7,420 bases of DNA from Candidatus Scatomorpha merdipullorum (GCA_018716795.1 DVJK01000211.1:1-7420); one strand, 5' to 3'; shown: positions 1-6,414, counted from the first letter of the stretch. Program-made: numbers and translations. The notes: generated by a model not told the origin, from the sequence alone.

Positions 1-75
1 GACGCACAGCGCGAGCAGTATCAGTATGACGAGGCCGAAGGCCACGATGCGCGAGGTCTGGATCTTGCTTCCCAT
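1..75 (-). CDS. Probable penicillin-binding protein 2, N-terminal fragment (runs off left edge)
   Basis: Only the first 25 codons are present. They start at the ATG at 75 and continue past the window edge. The visible peptide has a short polar head (MGSKIQTSR) followed by a hydrophobic stretch (IVAFGLVILILLALCV), as in a single-pass protein anchored at its N-terminus. A clear ribosome binding site, AGAAAGG, lies 6 bases upstream (82-88). The preceding gene is mreD, 50 bases away. In many bacteria the gene after mreD is mrdA, the transpeptidase PBP2 that cross-links peptidoglycan during cell elongation. The PBP2 call therefore rests on gene order plus a membrane anchor, not on any catalytic motif. 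Other membrane proteins, such as a RodA-like or Min-linked protein, cannot be excluded. I am confident that a gene starts here and only moderately confident of its identity. Confidence 0.6.
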   Translation of the reverse strand, partial: MGSKIQTSRIVAFGLVILILLALCV

Positions 76-81
76 AGTTTT

Positions 82-88
82 CCTTTCT
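82..88 (-). promoter_or_regulatory. Ribosome binding site of the left-edge gene
   Basis: AGAAAGG on the minus strand, 6 bases before the ATG at 75. It is the main support for a real start there, since so little of the gene is visible. Confidence 0.7.
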
Positions 89-125
89 CTGCTTGGGACG
101 GTGCGGAGGGCTTGCGGCCGGGGCC

Positions 126-635
126 TCAGGCCCTCCTTGCGCGCCGGGCTATGGCCCGGCAGGGGAAATAGAGCGCGGCCGCCATCGGCAGGCTCCAGAG
201 TATCTGTATTAGCGCGGGCAGGAGCATGGCGCCCAGCGCCCCGCCGAGGAAGACGGGCCCGAGCATCTGCGCCGCGGCCGTGACCGCGAAGGCACCCAGG
301 CACATGGCGAGGTAGGCGAAAAGGCTCGCGTTCACATACCAGCGCGTGAGCACGCCCGCGAAGAAGCCCAGCACCGGGAAGAGCAGCACGAAGAGCGCCG
401 TGTACCCGAAGCTGATGTCCGCGAGGAAGCCCGTGACAAGGCCGAGCGCCGCGCCCCAGACGCCGCCCTCGAAGGCCCCTATCGCCACGGCGGCGGCGGG
501 GATGAACATCATGTTCACGCCGAAGAGCGGGAGCTGCCCCACGACGGAGTCCTGAAGGAACTCGGCCGCGAGGATATACACGAGGTAGAGCAGGACGCGG
601 ATAATCTTTTCCCGGTTTATGAGGTCGCGTACCAT
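126..635 (-). CDS. mreD: Rod shape-determining protein MreD
   Basis: A 169-residue, very hydrophobic membrane protein. Length, composition and position right after mreC fit MreD, the integral membrane part of the elongasome, which works with MreC, RodA and PBP2 in lateral wall synthesis. About six membrane segments can be seen, at roughly residues 12-27, 38-54, 58-73, 78-97, 105-122 and 131-157. The segment with GLVTGFLADISFG (65-77) resembles the conserved MreD core, in which a glycine-rich helix is followed by an acidic residue. The tail is basic (RAIARRARRA) and so probably cytoplasmic. The ATG start is 3 bases after the mreC stop. Its Shine-Dalgarno sequence, GGGAGG (643-648), is formed by the last mreC codons, so translation is probably coupled. 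MreD sequences diverge widely, so the call leans partly on context. Confidence 0.9.
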   Translation of the reverse strand: MVRDLINREKIIRVLLYLVYILAAEFLQDSVVGQLPLFGVNMMFIPAAAVAIGAFEGGVWGAALGLVTGFLADISFGYTALFVLLFPVLGFFAGVLTRWYVNASLFAYLAMCLGAFAVTAAAQMLGPVFLGGALGAMLLPALIQILWSLPMAAALYFPCRAIARRARRA

Positions 636-638
636 GCC

Positions 639-1574
639 TCAGCCTCCCGTCGCGGCGGGAGAGGACGGCGCGGCGGATTCCGCGGGCGCCTCGCTCTGCT
701 CCGGCTGCTCCGTTCCCGTCTCGGGCTGGGTCTGGGCCGTGCCGCCGAAGTCCGTTATTATGAAGACCTGCACCAGCGAGTCGAGGTCGGCGGAGGGCGT
801 GATAATCCCGTACTCCGTCTGGCCCGCGGCCTCGGTCTGTATGCTCGTGATGGTGCCTATGACGAGGCCGGAGGGGATGTTCCCGCCCGAGCCGGAGGTC
901 AGTATCTCGTCGTCGCGGAAGAGCTGCGCGCCCTCGGTCAGCCAGGTGACGCGGGCCTGCCCATCCCTCATGAGCGAGTAGTCGCCGACGAGCATGGCCG
1001 CCGCGCCGTTCGAGCCCACGAGCGCGCCTATGGAGGTGTTGACGTCGATGACGGTGCCGACGGTCGCCGTGGTGCTGCCGAGCTCGGTTATGACGCCGAC
1101 AAGCGCGCCGTACTCGGTTATGACCGCGTCGCCCACCTCGAGCCCGTCGTCCGAGCCCTTGCTTATGTCAAAGCTGCTCGACCAGTTGTTGGGGCTCCAG
1201 GAGACGATGCGCGCCTGCTCCATGACAAAGTCAGGGTTGTCCTCCGCGAAGCCGAGCAGGGTTTTAAGGCGCTTGTTCTCCTCGACGGCCTCCCGGCCCT
1301 CGCGCACCTGCTCCTGCGCCTCGGCGAGCTCGATGCGCGTGGCCTCGAGCTCGGCCTGAAGCTGCTCGTAGTCGAAGACGTAGCCGTATATGCCGTCAAG
1401 CAGCTCGCCCGCAGCGGTGGCGGCCTTGCTTATGGGCTCGCGCACGGCCAGTATCGCGTTCGTGAGGAAGCCCGCGCCGCCGGAGAGCATCTGCGCCGAC
1501 ACCGCGGCTATCACGACCACGACCAGCAGGATTATAAGCAGGCGTATTCCGTTTTTCTTGAGGTATTCCTTCAC
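639..1574 (-). CDS. mreC: Rod shape-determining protein MreC
   Basis: A 311-residue protein with classic MreC architecture. It has a short cytoplasmic head, one membrane helix (about residues 11-29), a coiled coil (about 66-107, with LQAELEATRIELAEAQ), and then the extracytoplasmic beta-domain (about 118-275). That domain carries a TSGSGGNIPSGLVIG stretch (226-240), which matches the family's GxGGxFPxGLxVG motif. MreC scaffolds the cell-elongation complex and binds PBP2. I chose the GTG at 1574, which overlaps the maf stop as GTGA. The frame is open further upstream to 1967, but that stretch encodes arginine-rich shadow sequence over maf. No strong Shine-Dalgarno is visible, so initiation probably depends on coupling to maf. 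The last 33 residues (279-311) are a low-complexity tail rich in T, Q, E, P, S and A. Confidence 0.95.
   Translation of the reverse strand: MKEYLKKNGIRLLIILLVVVVIAAVSAQMLSGGAGFLTNAILAVREPISKAATAAGELLDGIYGYVFDYEQLQAELEATRIELAEAQEQVREGREAVEENKRLKTLLGFAEDNPDFVMEQARIVSWSPNNWSSSFDISKGSDDGLEVGDAVITEYGALVGVITELGSTTATVGTVIDVNTSIGALVGSNGAAAMLVGDYSLMRDGQARVTWLTEGAQLFRDDEILTSGSGGNIPSGLVIGTITSIQTEAAGQTEYGIITPSADLDSLVQVFIITDFGGTAQTQPETGTEQPEQSEAPAESAAPSSPAATGG
643..648 (-). promoter_or_regulatory. Ribosome binding site of mreD, inside mreC
   Basis: GGGAGG on the minus strand, formed by the two final glycine codons of mreC, 7 bases before the mreD ATG at 635. It fixes the mreD start and implies translational coupling. 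Confidence 0.75.
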
Positions 1575-2143
1575 AGCAGCTTCACACCCATATCGCTCAG
1601 TATGCGGCCGAGCCTGCACATGGGCAGGCCCATTACGTTGAAAAAGTCGCCCTCTATGCCCTCGACGAAGAGGCAGCCCAGGCCCTGGGCCCCGTAGGCC
1701 CCGGCCTTGTCCATCGGCTCGCCCGTCGCCACGTAAGCGGCGATTTCGTCCTCGCCCAGGGGCCGGAAGCGCACGGCCGTGCGCTCGCACTCGACGCGCT
1801 CCTCGCCGCCGCTTATGACGGTGACGCCCGTGTACACCTCGTGTACGCGGCCGGAGAGCTCGCGGAGCATGTCCGCGGCGGCGCCCTCCCCCTGCGGCTT
1901 CCCGAGGATGCGCCCGTCGATGCTCACGACGGTGTCCGCGGCTATTATGACGTCGCCGGGAGGGCATTGTTCCGCGGCCTCGCGGGCCTTGCCCAGGGAG
2001 ATGAGGCGCACGGCCTCGTCCGGGGACGCGCCCTGCGGCACGGGAAGCTCGCTCTTTGCCGGGATTATAACCAGATTTTCAACTCCTACCTTCTCAAGCA
2101 GCTCGCGGCGGCGCGGAGAGGCGGAGGCCAGGACAATTGCCAT
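1571..2143 (-). CDS. maf: Maf-family nucleoside triphosphate pyrophosphatase
   Basis: A 190-residue Maf/HAM1-like cytoplasmic enzyme. The family hydrolyses non-canonical or modified nucleoside triphosphates (dTTP/UTP-type substrates in the YhdE/Maf group) to the monophosphate and pyrophosphate. Visible motifs, in order, are SASPRR (7-12, phosphate binding), AADTVV (68-73, with Asp70 as the likely catalytic acid), GKP (81-83), TGEPMDKAGAYGAQG (140-154) and GDFFNVMGLP (165-174). All expected motifs are intact and the length is normal. I prefer the ATG at 2143, giving MAIVLASASPRR as in relatives. AAAGG (2155-2159) lies 11 bases upstream. An in-frame TTG at 2152 would add three residues but sits only 2 bases from that AAAGG. 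One base separates this start from the upstream stop codon, and the gene's own stop overlaps mreC. Its place before mreC matches the known Firmicutes maf-mre association. Confidence 0.96.
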   Translation of the reverse strand: MAIVLASASPRRRELLEKVGVENLVIIPAKSELPVPQGASPDEAVRLISLGKAREAAEQCPPGDVIIAADTVVSIDGRILGKPQGEGAAADMLRELSGRVHEVYTGVTVISGGEERVECERTAVRFRPLGEDEIAAYVATGEPMDKAGAYGAQGLGCLFVEGIEGDFFNVMGLPMCRLGRILSDMGVKLL

Positions 2144-2144
2144 T

Positions 2145-4229
2145 TCATTCAACGCCTTTATTGTAGAATCCTCTCGTGAGGCCGTTGGGCCTGTACGAGC
2201 TCAGGCCCATGCAGGCCCTCGTGACGGCGCAGACCTCGCGCGCGCCCTCGTTTGTGAACAGCAGCCTAAACCGGCTTACGCCGGCGCGCAGCAGCTCCGC
2301 CGCCCGGTCGGCCATGAAGACCTTCTCCGGCCCGTAGACCGCGTTGCGGCACACATACTCGCGCAGCACCGGCATGACGCGCCCCTGCGTGTCCGAAAGG
2401 GCCGCGCCGTTTTCGCAGACGCACCTGCCGGCGCTGGCCTCGATTACGCAGCGCTCGGTCAGCATGGCGGGCAGGCGGCCGTAGCCTATCATCTCCGTGT
2501 CTATGGGCTTCGCCAGCGCCGCAATCTGCGCCGTCGAGAGCTCGAAGCTCGCCGTCAGGCTCAGCAGGCCCGCGCCCGCGGCGGCCGCGGCGGCGTAGGA
2601 ATTGAAGATGTTGAGGCCGTAGTCCCCGCGCGCGTCCATGCCGGCCATGCGCGCGAGGGCGACGTGGCCGAGGGAGCCCACAAGCGCCTGCGTGACGCCC
2701 GCGGCCCTCGCGCGGGAGAGGAGCTCGCCCACCCGGGCAAGCTCGCCGTCGTGTATGACCCGCGGCAGCACCGCCGCAAGCTCGACGCCCCTTCCCGCGA
2801 AGCGCTCGAGCATGTCCGCCGCGTCGGGCAGCTCCGTCAGCGGCAGGTAAAGGCTGTCCGGCGCGAGCTCCAGCAGCTCGTCGGAGAGCTGCCGCGCGCT
2901 CATGACCTCGACGCAGAAGCGAAGCTTCTCCGCCGGCGGCCCGCCTCCCGGCGGCGCGGGCAGGACGCCTGTCGCGCGCCTCGGCGGCTCCGCGCGGCGG
3001 GCGGTCAGCTCGTGGATGAGCTTGCGCCTCGCGGCGGCGACCGTGCCGGGCGGCACGCGGCAGCCAGCGGGCACGTAGCTCATGACGCGCTCGCAGTGGT
3101 AGGGCGTGCCCTTCGTGCGGCGCAGCTCGCCGTTTACGGAGGCCTCGGTAATCTCCTCGCCCGGCGCGGCGTTGACGACGGGGCCGCGCCACTCGGCGCG
3201 GTTGCCGTCCGAATCCTGAACTCCCGCCAGCAGGGGCCGGCCCGGCTTGGCGGCGAAGAAGAAGTCCACCTTCACCCGGCGCAGCTCGCGGTTGGCGTAG
3301 CCGCGGCGCACGGCGCTCATGGCGCGCTCCGCCGCGCGGAGCTCGTCGCGCTCCGGCTCCTCTCCCGTGCCGGCGGCGGCCCTGGGCTCGCCGTCAAGAT
3401 AGGCCTCGGAGAATTCGGCCCCGGCAAAGACGCGGTCAAACTCCTCAAGCTCGAGCGGGGTTGGGCCCCTGCTCTCCCGCGAGCAGGCCGAGCAGAGCTT
3501 CACCGCCGCGGCCAGGCGCTCGGGCCGGCCCACGGAGCGGCCTATGACCGCGCAGCTCACCCCGGCCTCCTCAAGCTCGCCGAGGCGGCCCAGAAGCCGC
3601 ACGGGCTTCGTCGCGAGGGGATAGTCGTCCATGCGCCCGCCCAGGCTGTACCGCCTCCGGCAGGCGAGCGAGCAGTCGCCGCGGTTGGCGCTGCCTCCGC
3701 CCGTGAGCGCGGAGAGCCAGCACTGACCGGCCCGCGCCGCGCAGGGCGAGCCCAGGACGCAGACCGCGAGCTCAACCCGGGCGCGCGAGGCCAGGGCGCG
3801 TATCTCCTCAAGCGAGAGCTCCTGCGGCAAAAACACCCGCGTCACGCCCAGCTGCCGGAGCGCCTCCAGGCCCGCGGCGTTGTGCATGCCCAGGCGCTCG
3901 CCCGCGAAGACGGGCAGCTCCGGCGCGGCCGCGCGGGCGACGGCGATGAAGCCCAGGTCCTGGGCTATGAGCGCGTCGGCGCCCATGTCCGAGGCGCTTC
4001 GGGCGAGAGAGGCCGCCGCCTCCGCCTCGGCGTCGCTCACGAGCGTGTCGAGCTCCGCGTAAACCCGGCAGCCGCGCACGCGGCAGTAGCGCACGGACTT
4101 GCGCAGCGCGTCCTCCGTGAAGCCGCGCGCGCCCCGGCCGCCGAGACGTATATAAATTGAGTCGGCCCCGCTCTGCACCGCGGCGATAACCGCCTCGGCG
4201 CTGTCGGCGCACGCGAGGACTTCCAGCAT
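2145..4229 (-). CDS. U32-family (RlhA/TrhP-like) protein with DUF3656 domain
   Basis: A 694-residue protein of the family historically called peptidase U32. Characterised members such as RlhA (YdcP) and TrhP (YegQ) are now known to hydroxylate rRNA or tRNA. RlhA has this two-part layout with a DUF3656 middle and is about 650 residues long, so an RNA-hydroxylation role is plausible but inferred. The N-terminal U32 module (about 1-275) has GADSIYI (21-27), LPQELSLEE (134-142) and AGQCWLSALTGGGSANRGDC ending at 186, with cysteines 163, 170, 186 and 190 in the usual cluster. DUF3656 spans about 300-405 (RRVKVDFFFAAKPG, 317-330). The C-terminal U32-like half (about 435-680) has GDYGLNIFNS, YGRLPAMLTERC and a second cysteine set, 594, 603, 605 and 617. 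Several residues typical of U32 are altered in the N-terminal half (see findings). The ATG at 4229 has GGGAG 7 bases upstream. It is the first gene of the operon. Confidence 0.9.
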   Translation of the reverse strand: MLEVLACADSAEAVIAAVQSGADSIYIRLGGRGARGFTEDALRKSVRYCRVRGCRVYAELDTLVSDAEAEAAASLARSASDMGADALIAQDLGFIAVARAAAPELPVFAGERLGMHNAAGLEALRQLGVTRVFLPQELSLEEIRALASRARVELAVCVLGSPCAARAGQCWLSALTGGGSANRGDCSLACRRRYSLGGRMDDYPLATKPVRLLGRLGELEEAGVSCAVIGRSVGRPERLAAAVKLCSACSRESRGPTPLELEEFDRVFAGAEFSEAYLDGEPRAAAGTGEEPERDELRAAERAMSAVRRGYANRELRRVKVDFFFAAKPGRPLLAGVQDSDGNRAEWRGPVVNAAPGEEITEASVNGELRRTKGTPYHCERVMSYVPAGCRVPPGTVAAARRKLIHELTARRAEPPRRATGVLPAPPGGGPPAEKLRFCVEVMSARQLSDELLELAPDSLYLPLTELPDAADMLERFAGRGVELAAVLPRVIHDGELARVGELLSRARAAGVTQALVGSLGHVALARMAGMDARGDYGLNIFNSYAAAAAAGAGLLSLTASFELSTAQIAALAKPIDTEMIGYGRLPAMLTERCVIEASAGRCVCENGAALSDTQGRVMPVLREYVCRNAVYGPEKVFMADRAAELLRAGVSRFRLLFTNEGAREVCAVTRACMGLSSYRPNGLTRGFYNKGVE

Positions 4230-4254
4230 GACGACTCTCCCATCGGAACCCCGC

Positions 4255-4270
4255 CCGCCCGCGCGGGCGG
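4255..4270. repeat. 16-bp perfect GC palindrome in the U32 operon leader
   Basis: CCGCCCGCGCGGGCGG is its own reverse complement and can fold into a 6-bp stem with a GCGC loop, or extend fully as a DNA palindrome. It lies in the predicted 5' untranslated RNA of the minus-strand operon, 13 bases from the Shine-Dalgarno, so the RNA hairpin could affect translation. There is no T-run on either strand, so it is not an intrinsic terminator. In GC-rich DNA such a palindrome may also be chance. Confidence 0.5.
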
Positions 4271-4318
4271 AGGGCTGTGATTACAAAAGGTTTATTTAAA
4301 GATAACGATACAGATTAG

Positions 4319-4348
4319 ATTATAACACAAGTGCCTTCCGCTTTGCAA
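4319..4348 (-). promoter_or_regulatory. Sigma-A-type promoter for the U32-maf-mreCD operon
   Basis: On the minus strand, a -35 TTGCAA (4343-4348) is followed after 18 bases by a perfect -10 TATAAT (4319-4324). A TG one base before it makes an extended -10. The predicted transcript start is near 4312, leaving a leader of about 80 bases before the U32 ATG at 4229. I see no second promoter within the left operon, although I did not search every coding position. Confidence 0.7.
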
Positions 4349-4396
4349 CCACCGCCGGAAACCTGCGGCAAGGACGCCCTCCGGACGCAGCCGCTC

Positions 4397-4425
4397 TTGC
4401 TAGCGGGCGAAAAGCGTGATAGAAT
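4397..4425 (+). promoter_or_regulatory. Sigma-A-type promoter for the DnaD-helicase loader operon
   Basis: A -35 TTGCTA (4397-4402) and a -10 TAGAAT (4420-4425) are spaced by 17 bases, with TG one base before the -10 (extended -10). Transcription would start near 4432, about 28 bases before the DnaD-family ATG at 4460. Its position inside the open frame that runs back to a GTG at 4331 argues that the longer N-terminus is not used. It diverges from the minus-strand promoter; the two -35 boxes are 48 bases apart. Confidence 0.65.
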
Positions 4426-4459
4426 AGATGCCCGAACTATTGTTACTGCGAGGCGCGAG

Positions 4460-5392
4460 ATGGACGATAAAGGCTGGAGGCTCAGCTCGGAGGTCTGCTC
4501 CATGCCGGCTGAGGCCGCCGACAAGCTCATAAAAAGCGGCGACGGGGACTGCGCGCTGCTCTACATATACCTCATGCGCCGGGGCGCCGCGCCCGCCGGC
4601 GGGCTCTGCCGCGCGCTGGGCCTTTCGCGCGGGAGGCTTTCAGCCGCGGCGGACAAGCTCCGCGCGCTCGGCCTGCTCTCGGGCGGCGAGCTGCGCGAGG
4701 GCGGCGAGGCCCTGCCCGAGTACAGCGCCGAGGAGATTGTCCGCCGCTCGGGCGAGGACGAGGGCTTCAAGGCCGTGCTCGCTGAGTGCGAGGCCGTCCT
4801 CGGGCACACGCTGACCGGCGCGGACACCCGCGTGCTCTTCGGGATATACGACTATCTCGGCCTGCCCACGGACGTGATAATGGTCCTGCTGCACCACTGC
4901 GCGGAGGAGTGCCGCCGGCGCTACGGCCCGGGCCGAGTGCCCACGCTCCGGCAGATTGAGAAGGAGGCCTACGTCTGGGTCAACCGCGAGATAATGACGC
5001 TCGAGCAGGCGGAGGAATACATCCGCTCCCGCGAGGAGACGCGCGGGAATATCGAGCGGCTGCGTCTGGCGCTCGGCCTCCGGGACAGGCAGCTCTCGCC
5101 CTCGGAGCGGAAATATCTCGAGGGCTGGCTCGCCCTGGGCTTCACGCCCGAGGCGATAGAGCTGGCCTACGACCGCACGGTGACGAACACCGGCGCGCTC
5201 AAGTGGAACTATATGGACAGCATCATGCGCTCCTGGCACGAGAAGGGCCTGCACGGCGTGGAGGAGATTGAAAAGGGCGACCTCCCGCGCCGCCGGCAGA
5301 GCGCGCCGGTAAAGCGCCCCGGGCGGGACAAGCCCAGGGCCGAGGACATTGAGCGCATGAAGCGGCTGTACGACAAGCTCAAAAACGGCTGA
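4460..5392 (+). CDS. DnaD-domain replication initiation protein
   Basis: A 310-residue cytoplasmic DnaD-like protein. In Firmicutes this family binds DNA and helps recruit the helicase loader and helicase at the origin or at restart sites. The N-terminal part (about 10-80, with ALLYIYLMRRG and a later LGLSRGRLSAAADKL) looks like the winged-helix oligomerisation domain. Two DnaB_2/DnaD C-terminal-type modules follow. The first (about 100-190) contains YLGLPTDVIMVLLHHC and IEKEAYVWVNRE. The second (about 205-272) contains LKWNYMDSIMRSWHEKGL and keeps the YxxxIxxxW motif (Y251, I255, W259), which is degenerate in the first copy. The tail (273-310) is basic and polar. I chose the ATG at 4460, which has a weak AGG-based ribosome site 6 bases upstream and lies downstream of the promoter. 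A helicase loader gene begins 14 bases after it, which supports the role. Confidence 0.9.
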   Translation: MDDKGWRLSSEVCSMPAEAADKLIKSGDGDCALLYIYLMRRGAAPAGGLCRALGLSRGRLSAAADKLRALGLLSGGELREGGEALPEYSAEEIVRRSGEDEGFKAVLAECEAVLGHTLTGADTRVLFGIYDYLGLPTDVIMVLLHHCAEECRRRYGPGRVPTLRQIEKEAYVWVNREIMTLEQAEEYIRSREETRGNIERLRLALGLRDRQLSPSERKYLEGWLALGFTPEAIELAYDRTVTNTGALKWNYMDSIMRSWHEKGLHGVEEIEKGDLPRRRQSAPVKRPGRDKPRAEDIERMKRLYDKLKNG

Positions 5393-5399
5393 GAGGAGG
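5391..5399 (+). promoter_or_regulatory. Ribosome binding site of the helicase loader gene
   Basis: GAGAGGAGG overlaps the stop codon of the DnaD-family gene and lies 7 bases before the ATG at 5407. It is close to the ideal anti-16S sequence and fixes that start. Confidence 0.8.
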
Positions 5400-5406
5400 C
5401 TGGGAC

Positions 5407-6414
5407 ATGGCATATAACGGCGCCGTGCTGGCCCGGGCGAGACGCTCGCTCGAGCGCAGGCACGAGGAAAATCTGGCCGAGCAGGCCCGGCGCGCCCGGG
5501 CCGTCTACTCGCGCATACCCCGCCTGCGGGAGATTGACGCAGGCCTGCGCCGGCAGATGGCAAAGCTCGCCGCCCTGGCCTTCAGCCGGGAGGCGGACGC
5601 CGCGGCGCAGATTGACGCGCTGCGAGAGGCGAACCTCGCCCTCCAGGCGGAGCGCGCCGGCCTGCTCCGCTCCGCCGGCCTGCCCGAGGACTATCTGGAC
5701 GAGATATACTCCTGCCCCAGATGCCGCGACACGGGCCGGACGCCCGAGGGCGTCTGCGGCTGTCTCGAGCGCGAATATAAGCGCTGCCTCACGCAGGAGC
5801 TCAGCGGGCTTCTGCGCGACGAGGGCGAGCGCTTTGAGAGCTTCCGCCCGGACTATTACAGCTCCGAGCCGGAACCTGAACTCGGCGGGCTTTCGCCGCG
5901 CGAGCTCATGCGCATGGTCTTCGACACCTGCCGGAACTACGCCGCGAATTTCTCCCTCCGCTCGCCGAACCTGCTCTTTCACGGCGGGCCGGGCCTGGGC
6001 AAGACCTTCCTCTCGGCCTGCATAGCCCGCGAGGTCGCGCAGCGCGGCTTCTCCGTGGCATATGAGAGCGCGAGCGCGGCCCTCGGCGAGTTTGAGACGC
6101 AGCGCTTTTCCCGCGACGGGGAGGAGAGCGCGGCGGCCTCTGCAAAGGTGCGCGAATACCTCGGCTGCGACCTCATGATTCTCGACGACCTGGGCACGGA
6201 GATGAGCACGAGCTTCACCGTCTCGGCGCTCTATCAGCTCATCAACGCCCGTCTGACTGCGCCCAGGCCCACCATCATCTCCACCAACCTCGGCGAGGAG
6301 GAGCTCGCCCGCCGCTACGGCGGGCAGATTGCCTCGCGCCTCACCGGAGAGTATGAGCTGCTGCTCTTCGCCGGCAGCGACATACGCCGCCTGAAAAAGG
6401 AGCGCGGACTATGA
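5407..6414 (+). CDS. DnaC/DnaI-type AAA+ helicase loader with zinc-finger
   Basis: A 335-residue ATPase of the DnaC/DnaI/IstB group, which loads the hexameric replicative helicase onto DNA. The N-terminal third is rich in R, A, E and Q and is probably helical or coiled (about 8-90). A cysteine cluster follows, CPRCRDTG and later CGC (C103, C106, C117, C119), resembling the zinc-binding site of DnaI-like loaders. The AAA+ domain (about 165-335) has Walker A GGPGLGKT (193-200), Walker B LMILDD (256-261), sensor-1 TIISTN (289-294), the likely arginine finger SRL (R311) and the terminal GSDIRR (323-328). All nucleotide-binding motifs are intact. The IstB transposon helper is closely related, but no transposase gene is nearby and the DnaD neighbour favours chromosomal replication. 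Its stop overlaps the next start as ATGA. Confidence 0.93.
   Translation: MAYNGAVLARARRSLERRHEENLAEQARRARAVYSRIPRLREIDAGLRRQMAKLAALAFSREADAAAQIDALREANLALQAERAGLLRSAGLPEDYLDEIYSCPRCRDTGRTPEGVCGCLEREYKRCLTQELSGLLRDEGERFESFRPDYYSSEPEPELGGLSPRELMRMVFDTCRNYAANFSLRSPNLLFHGGPGLGKTFLSACIAREVAQRGFSVAYESASAALGEFETQRFSRDGEESAAASAKVREYLGCDLMILDDLGTEMSTSFTVSALYQLINARLTAPRPTIISTNLGEEELARRYGGQIASRLTGEYELLLFAGSDIRRLKKERGL
6394..6402 (+). promoter_or_regulatory. Ribosome binding site of the DUF2804 gene, inside the loader gene
   Basis: AAAAAGGAG lies within the final lysine-lysine-glutamate codons of the helicase loader gene, 8 bases before the ATG at 6411. It supports the overlapping ATGA start. Confidence 0.8.

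Noticed and set aside
121..133. GGGCCT-C-AGGCCC inverted repeat across the mreD stop
   Set aside because: Too short and with no T-run; compatible with chance in GC-rich DNA.
1575..1967. N-terminal extension of mreC upstream of the GTG
   Set aside because: It encodes arginine/glycine-rich sequence lying wholly over maf in another frame. The MreC membrane anchor begins right after the GTG at 1574.
2144..2152. TTG at 2152 as the maf start
   Set aside because: Only 2 bases from the AAAGG, and relatives begin close to the IVLASASPRR motif. The ATG at 2143 fits better.
1779..4160. A 793-codon open frame on the plus strand opposite maf and the U32 gene
   Set aside because: It spans two well-supported minus-strand genes, and its translation is biased toward R, A, G and H with no recognisable domain. 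This is the usual antisense shadow of GC-rich codons.
4255..4270. Palindrome as an intrinsic terminator between the divergent operons
   Set aside because: No T-run on either side, and divergent operons need no terminator here.
4331..4459. 43-codon N-terminal extension of the DnaD-family protein from a GTG at 4331
   Set aside because: It has no ribosome binding site, contains the predicted promoter, and does not resemble the family's N-terminus.
4640..5982. Long minus-strand open frames opposite the DnaD-family and loader genes
   Set aside because: They overlap two confidently identified genes, cross their boundary, and show shadow composition.
5407..6414. The ATPase as an IstB transposition helper
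   Set aside because: No IstA-type transposase or terminal inverted repeats nearby; the DnaD-family partner and the cysteine cluster favour a helicase loader.
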